Part shown: positions 50,502-58,674 of the stretch, piece after piece
Layout of the letters: each line of letters begins with the position of its first letter
Position numbering within the stretch: the first letter of the stretch is position 1
Assembly (NCBI GenBank): GCA_910579395.1
Contig: CAJTUC010000021.1
Coordinates: 1 to 64,000 of the forward strand
Length of the DNA: 64,000 nucleotides
Reading direction: 5' to 3'
DNA from: an uncultured Lachnospiraceae bacterium
GTDB taxonomy: Bacteria > Bacillota > Clostridia > Lachnospirales > Lachnospiraceae
Translations under genes and position numbers: made by a program
The notes under the pieces: generated by a model
Database searches by the model: none
Seen by the model: only the letters and a program-made list of their open reading frames with translations
What the model was told of the DNA's origin: nothing

Positions 50502-50693
50502 GAGGTTACGGTTCAGTCGTCAGGTGCGGGGCATATATAGTTCCTGCGGAGGCCCTTGAAGAGCGTCGGTACTTAGTGAAAAAGACGCGTTGCGGCTTTT
50601 GAACTTAGTACCGCTACTGCTCTTCGTGGAGCGAGAGCGTGCCTCCAAAGGAACTATATATGCCCCGCACCCGACGGCTGAACCGTAACCTCG
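50502..50693 (+). ncRNA. Family B long-arm RNA-like element, copy 2
   Basis: The arms are 52 nt each (50502-50553 and 50642-50693) and complementary at 48 of 52 positions (start GAGGTTACGGTTCAG; end CTGAACCGTAACCTC). The core (50554-50641) has GAAGAGC/GCTCTTC, GGTACTTAGT/ACTTAGTACC and a GCGAGAGC hairpin. It is oriented as in copies 1 and 3, on the plus strand, ahead of gpmI, and is followed by a CGGGGCTTTTTAA stretch. The full hairpin would be nearly 100 bp tall if extruded. Confidence 0.75.
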
Positions 50694-50726
50694 GGGCTTT
50701 TTAAGGCTTATTTTACCATAAATGAT

Positions 50727-50755
50727 TTGTAAATCAATAGAGGATGTGATAAAAT
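50727..50755 (+). promoter_or_regulatory. Promoter of gpmI
   Basis: TTGTAA (50727-50732), 17 nt, TAAAAT (50750-50755), about 90 nt upstream of the gpmI start and after the family B element, so the element is probably not in the gpmI mRNA made from this promoter. Confidence 0.55.
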
Positions 50756-50845
50756 AAAAGGTAGAGATTTTTCAAGGTGTCGGGGGACACATCATATAAA
50801 AATGATAATTCAAAAGTTCATATAAGAGAAAAGGAGAAGAAGAAG

Positions 50846-52387
50846 ATGGGAAAGAAACCGGCAGTATTAATGATCTTAGACGGCTATGGCCTGAATGAAA
50901 AGGCAGAAGGGAATGCGGTAGCGCAGGCGAAGACGCCTGTTATGGACAAACTGATGAGCGAATGTCCTTTTGTAAAGGGCAATGCGAGTGGTATGGCGGT
51001 AGGCCTTCCGGACGGCCAGATGGGAAATTCCGAGGTCGGACATTTGAACATGGGCGCAGGCCGTATCGTTTATCAGGAACTTACGAGAATCACGAAGGAG
51101 ATTCAGGATGGTACTTTCTTTGAGAATCCGGCTCTGTTGGATGCTGTGGACAACTGTAAAAAGAATGATTCCGCCCTGCATATGTACGGGCTTTTATCGG
51201 ATGGCGGTGTGCACAGCCACAATACACACTTGTATGGCTTGCTGGAGCTTGCAAAAAGAAAAGGTCTGAGCAAAGTTTATGTGCATGCTTTTCTGGATGG
51301 ACGTGATACGCCTCCGGCGAGCGGTAAAGGCTTTGTAGAGGATTTAGAAGCAGAGATGAAGAAAATCGGCGTCGGCGAAGTGGCTACCGTGACGGGCCGT
51401 TACTATGCGATGGACAGAGATAACAACTATGACAGAGTGCAGAAGGCATATGTTGCTTTGACAAAGGGCGAAGGCCTTGAGGCACCGAGTGCGCCGGAAG
51501 GGATTCAGGCTTCTTATGACAGAGAAGAAACGGATGAATTTGTAAAACCTACCGTTGTCATGAAGAACGGCGCACCTGTTGCGACAATCAAAGACGGTGA
51601 TTCCATTATCTTCTTTAATTTCCGGCCGGACAGAGCAAGAGAGATCACGAGAAGCTTCTGCGACGATGATTTCAAGGGATTTGACAGAGGAAAAAGACTG
51701 GATGTGACCTATGTCTGCTTTTCCGATTATGACCCGACGATTCCGAATAAGGAAGTGGCTTTCCATAAGATTTCCGTTACGAATACGTTTGGAGAATGGC
51801 TTGCCGCACATCATATGAAGCAGGCGAGAATTGCGGAAACGGAAAAATATGCACATGTTACGTTCTTCTTTAACGGCGGTGTGGAAGAGCCGAACGAGGG
51901 AGAGCACAGAATCCTGGTCAATTCACCCAAGGATGTTGCGACTTATGATCTGAAACCGCAGATGAGCGCGTATGAAGTGTGCGACAACCTGGTAAATGCA
52001 ATCAAATCCGGCGAATATGATGTGATCATCATTAACTTTGCAAACCCGGATATGGTCGGACATACCGGCGTGGAAGCGGCAGCGATTAAAGCGGTAGAAG
52101 CGGTGGATGAATGCGTCGGTAAGGCCGTAGATGCAATCAAAGAAGTGGACGGCGTGATGTTTATCTGTGCCGACCACGGAAACGCTGAGCAGTTGATTGA
52201 TTATGAAACAGGAACACCTTTTACCGCTCATACGACTAATCCGGTACCGTTCATTCTCGTGAATGCAGAGCCTTCCTGTAAGCTGCGCGAGGGCGGATGT
52301 CTGGCGGACATCGTGCCTACCCTGATCGAGTTGATGGGCATGGAGCAGCCGGCGGAAATGACAGGGAAGTCTCTCCTGATCAGATAG
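50846..52387 (+). CDS. gpmI: 2,3-bisphosphoglycerate-independent phosphoglycerate mutase
   Basis: A 513-residue, manganese-dependent glycolytic enzyme interconverting 3- and 2-phosphoglycerate. Family marks: MILDGYGLN at the N-terminus, catalytic serine in GQMGNSEVGHLNMGAGR, the DGRDTPPASG and FNFRPDRARE segments, and metal ligands in ADHGNAEQ near the end. Length is normal. ATG 50846 follows AAAAGGAGAAGAAGAAG; an earlier in-frame GTG adds a sequence unlike the family. It ends in a strong convergent terminator. Confidence 0.97.
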   Translation: MGKKPAVLMILDGYGLNEKAEGNAVAQAKTPVMDKLMSECPFVKGNASGMAVGLPDGQMGNSEVGHLNMGAGRIVYQELTRITKEIQDGTFFENPALLDAVDNCKKNDSALHMYGLLSDGGVHSHNTHLYGLLELAKRKGLSKVYVHAFLDGRDTPPASGKGFVEDLEAEMKKIGVGEVATVTGRYYAMDRDNNYDRVQKAYVALTKGEGLEAPSAPEGIQASYDREETDEFVKPTVVMKNGAPVATIKDGDSIIFFNFRPDRAREITRSFCDDDFKGFDRGKRLDVTYVCFSDYDPTIPNKEVAFHKISVTNTFGEWLAAHHMKQARIAETEKYAHVTFFFNGGVEEPNEGEHRILVNSPKDVATYDLKPQMSAYEVCDNLVNAIKSGEYDVIIINFANPDMVGHTGVEAAAIKAVEAVDECVGKAVDAIKEVDGVMFICADHGNAEQLIDYETGTPFTAHTTNPVPFILVNAEPSCKLREGGCLADIVPTLIELMGMEQPAEMTGKSLLIR

Positions 52388-52444
52388 CAATGGGATATGC
52401 ACATGAATAAAAAAAGAACATTCTGTTCAGAATGTTGGAAAGAG

Positions 52445-52482
52445 AACCGGCGGCAGTGAAAACTGCCGCCGGTTTTCTTCGG
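52445..52482. terminator. Convergent terminator between gpmI and the beta-galactosidase gene
   Basis: AACCGGCGGCAGT-gaaa-ACTGCCGCCGGTT is a perfect 13-bp stem with a GAAA loop and a T-rich tail, flanked by a shorter AACATTCTG/CAGAATGTT hairpin just upstream. Confidence 0.9.
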
Positions 52483-52491
52483 TAAAAACAG

Positions 52492-54603
52492 TCAAAGAAC
52501 TTCGTAAACAGCCGTGCCAAAGGCAGGAAGCATCTGCGGGCCGGAAACTTCTTCGCCCGTATAGAGCGCCCGCATTGGCGTCAAGAGGGTATAGGATACT
52601 TCGGCGGCCTGAAAATTGAGTACGAACAGAAACGTTCTCTCATTCTTTCTGCGCAGCGTCAGTTCCACGTCTTTTCCGTCGGCTTCTATCAGTTCGGTAA
52701 AAGGCGATATGGCGCCTGCGTATTTGAGCAGCATCGGCAGGGTATCTCTGGAAAAGGCACTGCCAAGGTGCAGAACCCGCCCTTTTCCCGTCCGGTGTTT
52801 TGTCAAAGCGGCTTCCCCTTTATAATAGCTGTCCGCATAGCGGGCGAGTACATCCGTACCGGGCAGGGGCGTCAGGATATCATGAAAGACCGGCATAGGA
52901 ATATTCGTTCCGTTCCAGTCGGCATAGACTGCTTCTTCCGCCGGGCTGGCGTAGGTGAAGTCCTGAATATCCGTTCCGGTGAGTTCATGCAAAAGGCCCG
53001 GCTGGGGCAGCATTTCGCAGATACCGTTTAAGTTTTTCAGGCCGCTGCGGCAGCCGATGAGCAGAGTGCCGCCCTGCTCCACATATGCCGTGAGCAGGTC
53101 TGCCCGCTCTTGGCTCATGATGACCGGATGCGGGTAGATGAGAACAGGATAGCTGTTCAAATCGGAGAGTGTACTGTCTTTTTGTAAATAAATGACATCA
53201 TAGGGCAGATTGGAAAGCTCTGCGCCGGCGAAGATTTCATTATCGCTGTAAGAGGCAATCCGGTTGTGCCAGATGTCCGCTTCCATATCCCAAACATTAT
53301 CATAGTCCTTTAAGAGACCGAAGGATGTTACATAGTCTGCATTGCAGACCGGTTCCAGTGTCTGAAGTTTCTGATAAAAATCTTTTACTTCCCGCAGTTT
53401 CCGGTTATCCCTGTTATCGTAATCCAGAATGCCGTGCCAGTAGATTTCCGTGCCGAAGGTGCAGGTGCGCCAACGGAAAAAGGAGATAAAGTCCGCGCCG
53501 TGCGCTACACTCTGCATGGCCCAGAGGGTAAGCTGGCCGGGCCTTGGGGCGGGACCTTCCATTTTGGTCGTCCAGCCGCCCGCGCCGGACTGCTGTTCCA
53601 TGATGCCGTAATGGGGACAGATGGAACGTACTTCGTTCTGGGTCTTGGAATTCCAACGGTCGTTCAGCGGTTCGTTAGCAGGATTCGAACCGAGGCCGAA
53701 AGCGAAATTCGGATAGGAGTCAAACATATAAATATCAAGGCATTCTTTTGTCATCCGATGATTGTCTATATGAGGGAACATGCCATTGGTGGTGATGAAA
53801 TCTCCCGGTTTACAATAGCTTCGCAGAATATCCGCCTGCATCTTACAAAAGAGGAAAGTGCTTTCCGCAATGAAGCGATAGTAGTCCAGCTGCATATGCG
53901 GGTTAACGCCTTTGCCGGGTGTCAGGCCGGGGAGATGGATTTCTTTCCAGTCCGTATAGGTCTGATTCCAGAAAACATTGCCCCATGCCGCATTCAGCGC
54001 ATCGAGCGTTTCATATTTTTCCTGCAGAAAAATGCGGAAGGCCGCATCGTCGGCATCCGAATAAAAGTCGCGGAGTTCGCAGTTTAATTCATTGTCAATC
54101 TGCCAGCCGATGACCGCCGGATGGGGGCCGTAGTGCATAGCGCTCTGCGTCACGATATTCCGGCAGTAATCCTGATAAACGGGAGAATTATAGTTATAAT
54201 GCTTTCTGCTGCCATGCCGATAGAGGACGCCGTCTATCCGGGCGTTCAGCACTTCCGGGTGCGCTTCTGTCAACCAGGCCGGCGGCGTTGCCGTCGGTGT
54301 GGAGAAAATGACTTTTATCTCCTTTTCAAGACATAATTCCAGAAAACGGTCGAAGAAAGAAAAGTCATATTCGCTTTCACGCGGTTCTATTTTGCTCCAT
54401 GCAAATTCCGCGATGCGGATAACGGAGATTCCGGCGGCTTTCATGCGTTCCAGGTCCGAGGCCCAGAGTTCTTCGCTCCAGTGTTCCGGATAGTAGCAGG
54501 TTCCCATTGTCATATTTTCCCATAAAAAACTTTTCTGCGAATAATTTTTCTCCCCAAAATACTGTTTATTGTTTAAAATACTGTCTTTTATCGACCTTTC
54601 CAT
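52492..54603 (-). CDS. Beta-galactosidase, glycoside hydrolase family 42
   Basis: 703 residues. GH42 features: GTCYYPEHWSEELWASDLER near residue 35, GWQIDNELNC (acid/base Glu), a GIMEQQSG segment carrying the likely nucleophile, and a C-terminal beta-galactosidase trimerisation domain and beta sandwich. No signal peptide, so it acts on imported galactosides. It starts with ATG behind GGGAGGATTTTTTT. It is monocistronic with its own promoter, and no transporter for galactosides lies next to it. Confidence 0.93.
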   Translation of the reverse strand: MERSIKDSILNNKQYFGEKNYSQKSFLWENMTMGTCYYPEHWSEELWASDLERMKAAGISVIRIAEFAWSKIEPRESEYDFSFFDRFLELCLEKEIKVIFSTPTATPPAWLTEAHPEVLNARIDGVLYRHGSRKHYNYNSPVYQDYCRNIVTQSAMHYGPHPAVIGWQIDNELNCELRDFYSDADDAAFRIFLQEKYETLDALNAAWGNVFWNQTYTDWKEIHLPGLTPGKGVNPHMQLDYYRFIAESTFLFCKMQADILRSYCKPGDFITTNGMFPHIDNHRMTKECLDIYMFDSYPNFAFGLGSNPANEPLNDRWNSKTQNEVRSICPHYGIMEQQSGAGGWTTKMEGPAPRPGQLTLWAMQSVAHGADFISFFRWRTCTFGTEIYWHGILDYDNRDNRKLREVKDFYQKLQTLEPVCNADYVTSFGLLKDYDNVWDMEADIWHNRIASYSDNEIFAGAELSNLPYDVIYLQKDSTLSDLNSYPVLIYPHPVIMSQERADLLTAYVEQGGTLLIGCRSGLKNLNGICEMLPQPGLLHELTGTDIQDFTYASPAEEAVYADWNGTNIPMPVFHDILTPLPGTDVLARYADSYYKGEAALTKHRTGKGRVLHLGSAFSRDTLPMLLKYAGAISPFTELIEADGKDVELTLRRKNERTFLFVLNFQAAEVSYTLLTPMRALYTGEEVSGPQMLPAFGTAVYEVL

Positions 54604-54633
54604 AAAAAAATCCTCCCTGTTTTTAATGGTTTA

Positions 54634-54662
54634 ATTGTACTATCGGAGAAGCTTTTTGTCAA
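54634..54662 (-). promoter_or_regulatory. Promoter of the GH42 gene
   Basis: On the minus strand TTGACA (54662-54657), 17 nt, TACAAT (54639-54634), about 30 nt from the start codon. Confidence 0.8.
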
Positions 54663-54823
54663 AAATATTGGAAAAAATAGTAACGGGGTCTACCCATAAT
54701 GAAAAAATCATTGTATAATAATGCTAATGCGTCGGCAGATTGTTACATATGTCTGTGAATATTGCTGAAATTGCAAAAAGTGTTTTTGTTTTGATGAAGA
54801 GCAGCAATAGCAGGGGGAATAAA

Positions 54824-57046
54824 ATGGTACGGAAAAGAAAATCGATTTTTAAAGTAGGCTATATTGTTGTACTGCTCATTATCAGTGTCATAGCTTTGGT
54901 TTGGTATTCTTATGTATTAAAGAATGAATTGCGCGGGCTGGTGCGGAATACATTGAAGGAAGTTTCCAATCAGAATATTCTGGTCGTACAGAAAGAGATA
55001 GAAGGCGATCTGTCCGCGCTTGTTGAAATTTCGGAACGTGTCGCTTCGATGGGAGAGACTGGGGAAGAAGAGATATTAGATATATTGAGAGGAATCGAAG
55101 AAAGGTATTCTTTTAGCAGAATGGGTTTTTGCCGTGAGGACGGCATTGCGCATACGACGGATGGTGATGTCGTGGATATTTCGGATAGAGAATATTTTAT
55201 CAATTCCATGGAGGGAAGGAATTATGTGTCAGATCCGATCATCGATGCGATAAGCGGCGAGGAAGTCATTGTATTCAGCGCGCCGGTAAAAAGCGGTGAT
55301 TCGATCATTGGTATTCTTTATGCGACATATCAGGTGGAAAGTCTGAGGGAAATGCTGGCAGTATCTTCTTTTGAAGGGGAAGGCTATACTTATATCATAG
55401 AGCGTGACGGGGATAAGGTCGTGGATTCCACTCACCCGACAAGTTTCCAGAACATGACGAATATTTTTACTTCCATGAAGGATGCGGACGGACGGAACTA
55501 TCAGGTCGTTACGGAACTTCAGAGGCTGTTGGGCAGCGGTGAGCCGGGTTATGTTATTTTTTACAATAAAGTCGGTAAATATATGTATGTTACACCGCTC
55601 GGCATCAATGACTGGTTCCTGATCGATGTTGTGCCTGTGGATTTTATGGAAAATACATCGAATTATATTATTCACAGAACTTATTTTGTCTGCGGTATAT
55701 TGGCCATCGTATGTGCGGTCATTGCGATAGCGATTCTGCGTGAGGAACGCAGGAAGAAGCAGAAGATGCAGGATCTTCTCTACGTTGATGAACTGACCGG
55801 CGGGAATACGCTTGCTAAATTTAAAAAAGAAGTGGAACGGCGTTTACAGATTCACTATAAGAAACTGGCGGTCGTCGTAATGGATCTCGATGATTTTAAA
55901 CTGGTAAATGAACTGTTTGGATTTGAAGAAGGCAACCGGGTTTTGCGGCATCTTAGTAAGACGCTTCAGGATAACTGTATGGAAGGAGAATGCGTGGGAA
56001 GGAGCATGGCGGACCGCTTCCTGATGCTGTTGTGTTATGATGAAGAAAAAGAGGTGAAACAGCGGATCCTCAAGATAGCGGAAGAGATACAGGAGCTTCG
56101 CCTGTCCCAGACAATGGAGTATATCCTGCATCCTGTTTTTGGCATTTATTATATGATAACGGGTGATGATGATATCGAAGAAATACTGGATTGCGCGTCG
56201 CTTGCGCATAATATGGCAAAACAGGCTAAAAGCGGCGTGTATAAAGTCTATACAAATGAGATAAAGGAAAAAGAACTTCAGAAAAAGCAGCTTTCCGACC
56301 AGATTGAGTATGCCTATCAGAATCATGAATTTGTTGTTTACTATCAGCCTAAATATGATTCCAGAACGAAAAAGCTGGCGGGAGCAGAAGCATTGGTACG
56401 ATGGCGCAGGTCTGACGGGCAGATGGTATCTCCGGGACTTTTTGTTCCGTTAGCGGAGGAAAGCGGTTTTGTCTGTAAACTCGATGAATATGTATTCAGA
56501 GAAGTCTGCCAGGCCCAGAAACGCTGGCTGGATCAGGGACTGGAAGTCGTGCCGATATCCGTGAATCTGTCCAGAAGGCATTTGGACAACCCGGAATTTA
56601 TCAGAGAGTATAAAGCAATTTTGGATGCGTCGGGTGTACCGATTGAATATATACAGCTCGAAATTACGGAGAGCGCTATGTTCGAGAAAAAAGATGAATT
56701 TCTGCAGATTATGGAAGAGCTGCACAACCTCGGTTTTATGATTCTGATGGATGATTTTGGAACCGGATATTCTTCTTTGATGATGTTAAAGTCTATTCCA
56801 ATCGATGTCATGAAGCTGGATAAGAGCTTTGTAGATGACTATGACGATGAAAGAGGCGAGCAGATCATCCGCTGCGTGATGCGGATGGCACAGGATCTGC
56901 GCATTGCGATTACGGCGGAAGGCGTTGAGACGGAGGAGCAGTATAAATTCCTGACAAGCATCGGCTGCGATACGATTCAGGGATATTACTTCGCAAGACC
57001 GATGCCGGAAGAGGAATATGAGATGAGGATGAATAATAAAATATAG
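54824..57046 (+). CDS. dCache-degenerate GGDEF-EAL protein (probable c-di-GMP phosphodiesterase)
   Basis: About 740 residues: an N-terminal membrane helix, an extracytoplasmic dCache-like sensor (about 40-275), a second helix near 280-300, a GGDEF domain and an EAL domain. The GGDEF active-site loop reads RSMADRF in place of GGDEF, so cyclase activity is unlikely. The EAL side keeps its catalytic residues: EALVRW, EITESAM, DDFGTGYSSL, KLDKSF, AEGVET and QGYYFARP. It is thus probably a phosphodiesterase, perhaps with GTP-sensing by the GGDEF part. ATG 54824 follows AGGGGGAAT; earlier TTG starts are unlikely. It is the second c-di-GMP-degrading gene here, with the HD-GYP regulator. Confidence 0.92.
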   Translation: MVRKRKSIFKVGYIVVLLIISVIALVWYSYVLKNELRGLVRNTLKEVSNQNILVVQKEIEGDLSALVEISERVASMGETGEEEILDILRGIEERYSFSRMGFCREDGIAHTTDGDVVDISDREYFINSMEGRNYVSDPIIDAISGEEVIVFSAPVKSGDSIIGILYATYQVESLREMLAVSSFEGEGYTYIIERDGDKVVDSTHPTSFQNMTNIFTSMKDADGRNYQVVTELQRLLGSGEPGYVIFYNKVGKYMYVTPLGINDWFLIDVVPVDFMENTSNYIIHRTYFVCGILAIVCAVIAIAILREERRKKQKMQDLLYVDELTGGNTLAKFKKEVERRLQIHYKKLAVVVMDLDDFKLVNELFGFEEGNRVLRHLSKTLQDNCMEGECVGRSMADRFLMLLCYDEEKEVKQRILKIAEEIQELRLSQTMEYILHPVFGIYYMITGDDDIEEILDCASLAHNMAKQAKSGVYKVYTNEIKEKELQKKQLSDQIEYAYQNHEFVVYYQPKYDSRTKKLAGAEALVRWRRSDGQMVSPGLFVPLAEESGFVCKLDEYVFREVCQAQKRWLDQGLEVVPISVNLSRRHLDNPEFIREYKAILDASGVPIEYIQLEITESAMFEKKDEFLQIMEELHNLGFMILMDDFGTGYSSLMMLKSIPIDVMKLDKSFVDDYDDERGEQIIRCVMRMAQDLRIAITAEGVETEEQYKFLTSIGCDTIQGYYFARPMPEEEYEMRMNNKI

Positions 57047-57222
57047 TGTTCCAGCCACCGGGCAGGGCGGCATATAATGTCTGTGGGGACCCTGGAAAAC
57101 CGTCGGTACTTGGTTAAAAAGACGCACCGCGGCTTTTGAACTTAGTACCGTTACGAGTTTTCGCGGAGCGAAAGTGTGTCCCCACAGACATTATATGCCG
57201 CCCTGCCCGGTGGCTGGAACAC
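57046..57222 (+). ncRNA. Family B long-arm RNA-like element, copy 3
   Basis: The arms are perfect 45-bp inverted repeats (57046-57090 and 57178-57222; start GTGTTCCAGCCACC). They begin at the last base of the EAL gene's stop codon. The 87-nt core has GAAAAC/GTTTTC, GGTACTTGGT/ACTTAGTACC and a GCGAAAGT hairpin. Core spacing and unpaired segments (AAAAAGACGC, GCGGCTTTTGAACTTAGTACC) match copy 2, though its arms are a different sequence. Confidence 0.78.
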
Positions 57223-57225
57223 ACA

Positions 57226-57306
57226 AAACCCTGTTGACAACAGCAGGGTTTTGTTGTATATTAAGTGTACTAACAATACTAGTACACCAATCCTGCTAGT
57301 ACACTT
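57226..57306 (+). promoter_or_regulatory. Promoter, nested terminator-like hairpin and operator of the GntR operon
   Basis: TTGACA (57234-57239), 17 nt, TATATT (57257-57262) is a strong promoter. Its -35 lies inside the loop side of AAAACCCTG/CAGGGTTTT (57227-57253), a hairpin that could also end upstream transcription. Three GTACAC half-sites follow: AGTGTACTA at 57264-57272, CTAGTACAC at 57279-57287, and CTAGTACAC at 57296-57304, the spacing expected of a YtrA-type operator. Confidence 0.75.
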
Positions 57307-57323
57307 GAAGGAAAGGAGGAGCT

Positions 57324-57695
57324 ATGATAATTATAGATTATAAAGATACCAGACCAATTTACGAGCAGGTAGCCGAGAAATTCAAGATGTTGATCTTAAA
57401 AGGCGCCATGCAGGCTGACGAACAGATGCCGTCGGTAAGGAGCCTGGCAATGGAATTGTCCATTAATCCGAATACGATCCAGAAAGCTTATGCACAGCTG
57501 GAACGGGATGGTTTTATTTATACGGTAAAGGGAAGAGGCAACTTTATCGCAGGCACGGAGAAACTTCTGGAAGAGAAGCGGAAGAGCTGTCTGGATGAAA
57601 TCCTGAAACTGGTAAAGGAAGCGTTGGAATATGGCGTGACCAGAGAGGAGATCATATCCGTCATTGGGCAGACGACTTTTGTGAGAGCGGATTGA
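57324..57695 (+). CDS. GntR-family repressor, YtrA subfamily
   Basis: 123 residues: a GntR winged helix (IYEQVAEKFKMLILKGAMQ, then SVRSLAMELSINPNTIQKAY) plus a short C-terminal dimerisation helix and no ligand-binding domain, which defines the YtrA subfamily. Such repressors precede and control ABC transporter genes that respond to cell-wall antibiotics. The ABC genes follow. ATG follows GAAAGGAGGAGCT. Confidence 0.93.
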   Translation: MIIIDYKDTRPIYEQVAEKFKMLILKGAMQADEQMPSVRSLAMELSINPNTIQKAYAQLERDGFIYTVKGRGNFIAGTEKLLEEKRKSCLDEILKLVKEALEYGVTREEIISVIGQTTFVRAD

Positions 57696-57768
57696 CGGAT
57701 TTGGAAATGAGGATGGAGATGCCTGCGGCACAAATATTGCAGGCTGTGAGAAAGGCAAGGTGATTCAT

Positions 57769-58674
57769 ATGATTGAGATATATAATGTGACCAAGACATT
57801 TGACAATATTAAGGCAGTGGATGCAGTCAGTGTTGTCATTAAGGAAAATACGGTCTTTGGTCTGATCGGTACGAACGGTGCGGGGAAAAGTACCGTGCTT
57901 CGTATGATAACGGGAGTCCTGAAACCGGATGAAGGAACCATTGCAATTGATAATATGCCGGTCTATGACAATGCAGAAACAAAGAAGATGATGTTTTTTA
58001 TTGCAGATGAACCCTATTTTTTTACAGGGGCCAATGCGGAGACGATGGAACATTATTACAGCAGTATTTATGAAAATTTCAATAAAGAAGAGTATTACCA
58101 GTATCTGAAAAATTTCAATATGGATAAACGCAGAAAGATCGGCACTTTTTCCAAAGGTATGAAAAAGCAGCTCGCGCTCTTGCTCGGCATTTGCTCTCAT
58201 ACGAAATATCTGCTGTGCGACGAGACGTTTGACGGGCTTGACCCGGTCATGCGGCAGGGCATCAAGAGCATTCTGGCAAAAGAGATGGAAGAAAGAGGCC
58301 TGACACCGATTATCGCATCCCATAATCTGAGAGAACTCGAAGATATCTGCGACCATATAGGACTGTTACATAGGGGCGGCGTTCTTCTTTCGAAAGATTT
58401 GGAAGATATGAAATGTAATATCCAGAAGGTACAGTGTGTGTTCCCGTCTGCGGAAGAGGAAGGAAAAGCGCTTAACGGGCTGGATATTCTGAAAAAAGAA
58501 CAGAGAGGTTCTCTGTGCACCATTACGGTACGAAGTACAAAAGAGGAGATCATGGCACGCTTTGCAACGGTCGATACAGTGTTCTTCGAAGTACTTCCCT
58601 TATCTTTGGAAGAGATATTTATCAGCGAAACGGAGGTAGTGGGTTATGACATCAAAAAACTCATTCTTAGTTAG
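57769..58674 (+). CDS. ABC transporter ATP-binding protein (YtrB-like)
   Basis: About 301 residues: Walker A GTNGAGKST, signature region FSKGMKKQLALLLG, Walker B YLLCDETFDGLDP and the switch His in ASHNLRE. The signature has lost the usual LSGGQ form, reading FSKGMK, as is common in YtrB-type subunits. It should power the large permease, whose gene overlaps its end by 29 nt. ATG 57769 follows AAGGTGATTCAT; the preceding leader is GCAGGCTGTGAGAAAGGC, found before other genes here. Confidence 0.92.
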   Translation: MIEIYNVTKTFDNIKAVDAVSVVIKENTVFGLIGTNGAGKSTVLRMITGVLKPDEGTIAIDNMPVYDNAETKKMMFFIADEPYFFTGANAETMEHYYSSIYENFNKEEYYQYLKNFNMDKRRKIGTFSKGMKKQLALLLGICSHTKYLLCDETFDGLDPVMRQGIKSILAKEMEERGLTPIIASHNLRELEDICDHIGLLHRGGVLLSKDLEDMKCNIQKVQCVFPSAEEEGKALNGLDILKKEQRGSLCTITVRSTKEEIMARFATVDTVFFEVLPLSLEEIFISETEVVGYDIKKLILS

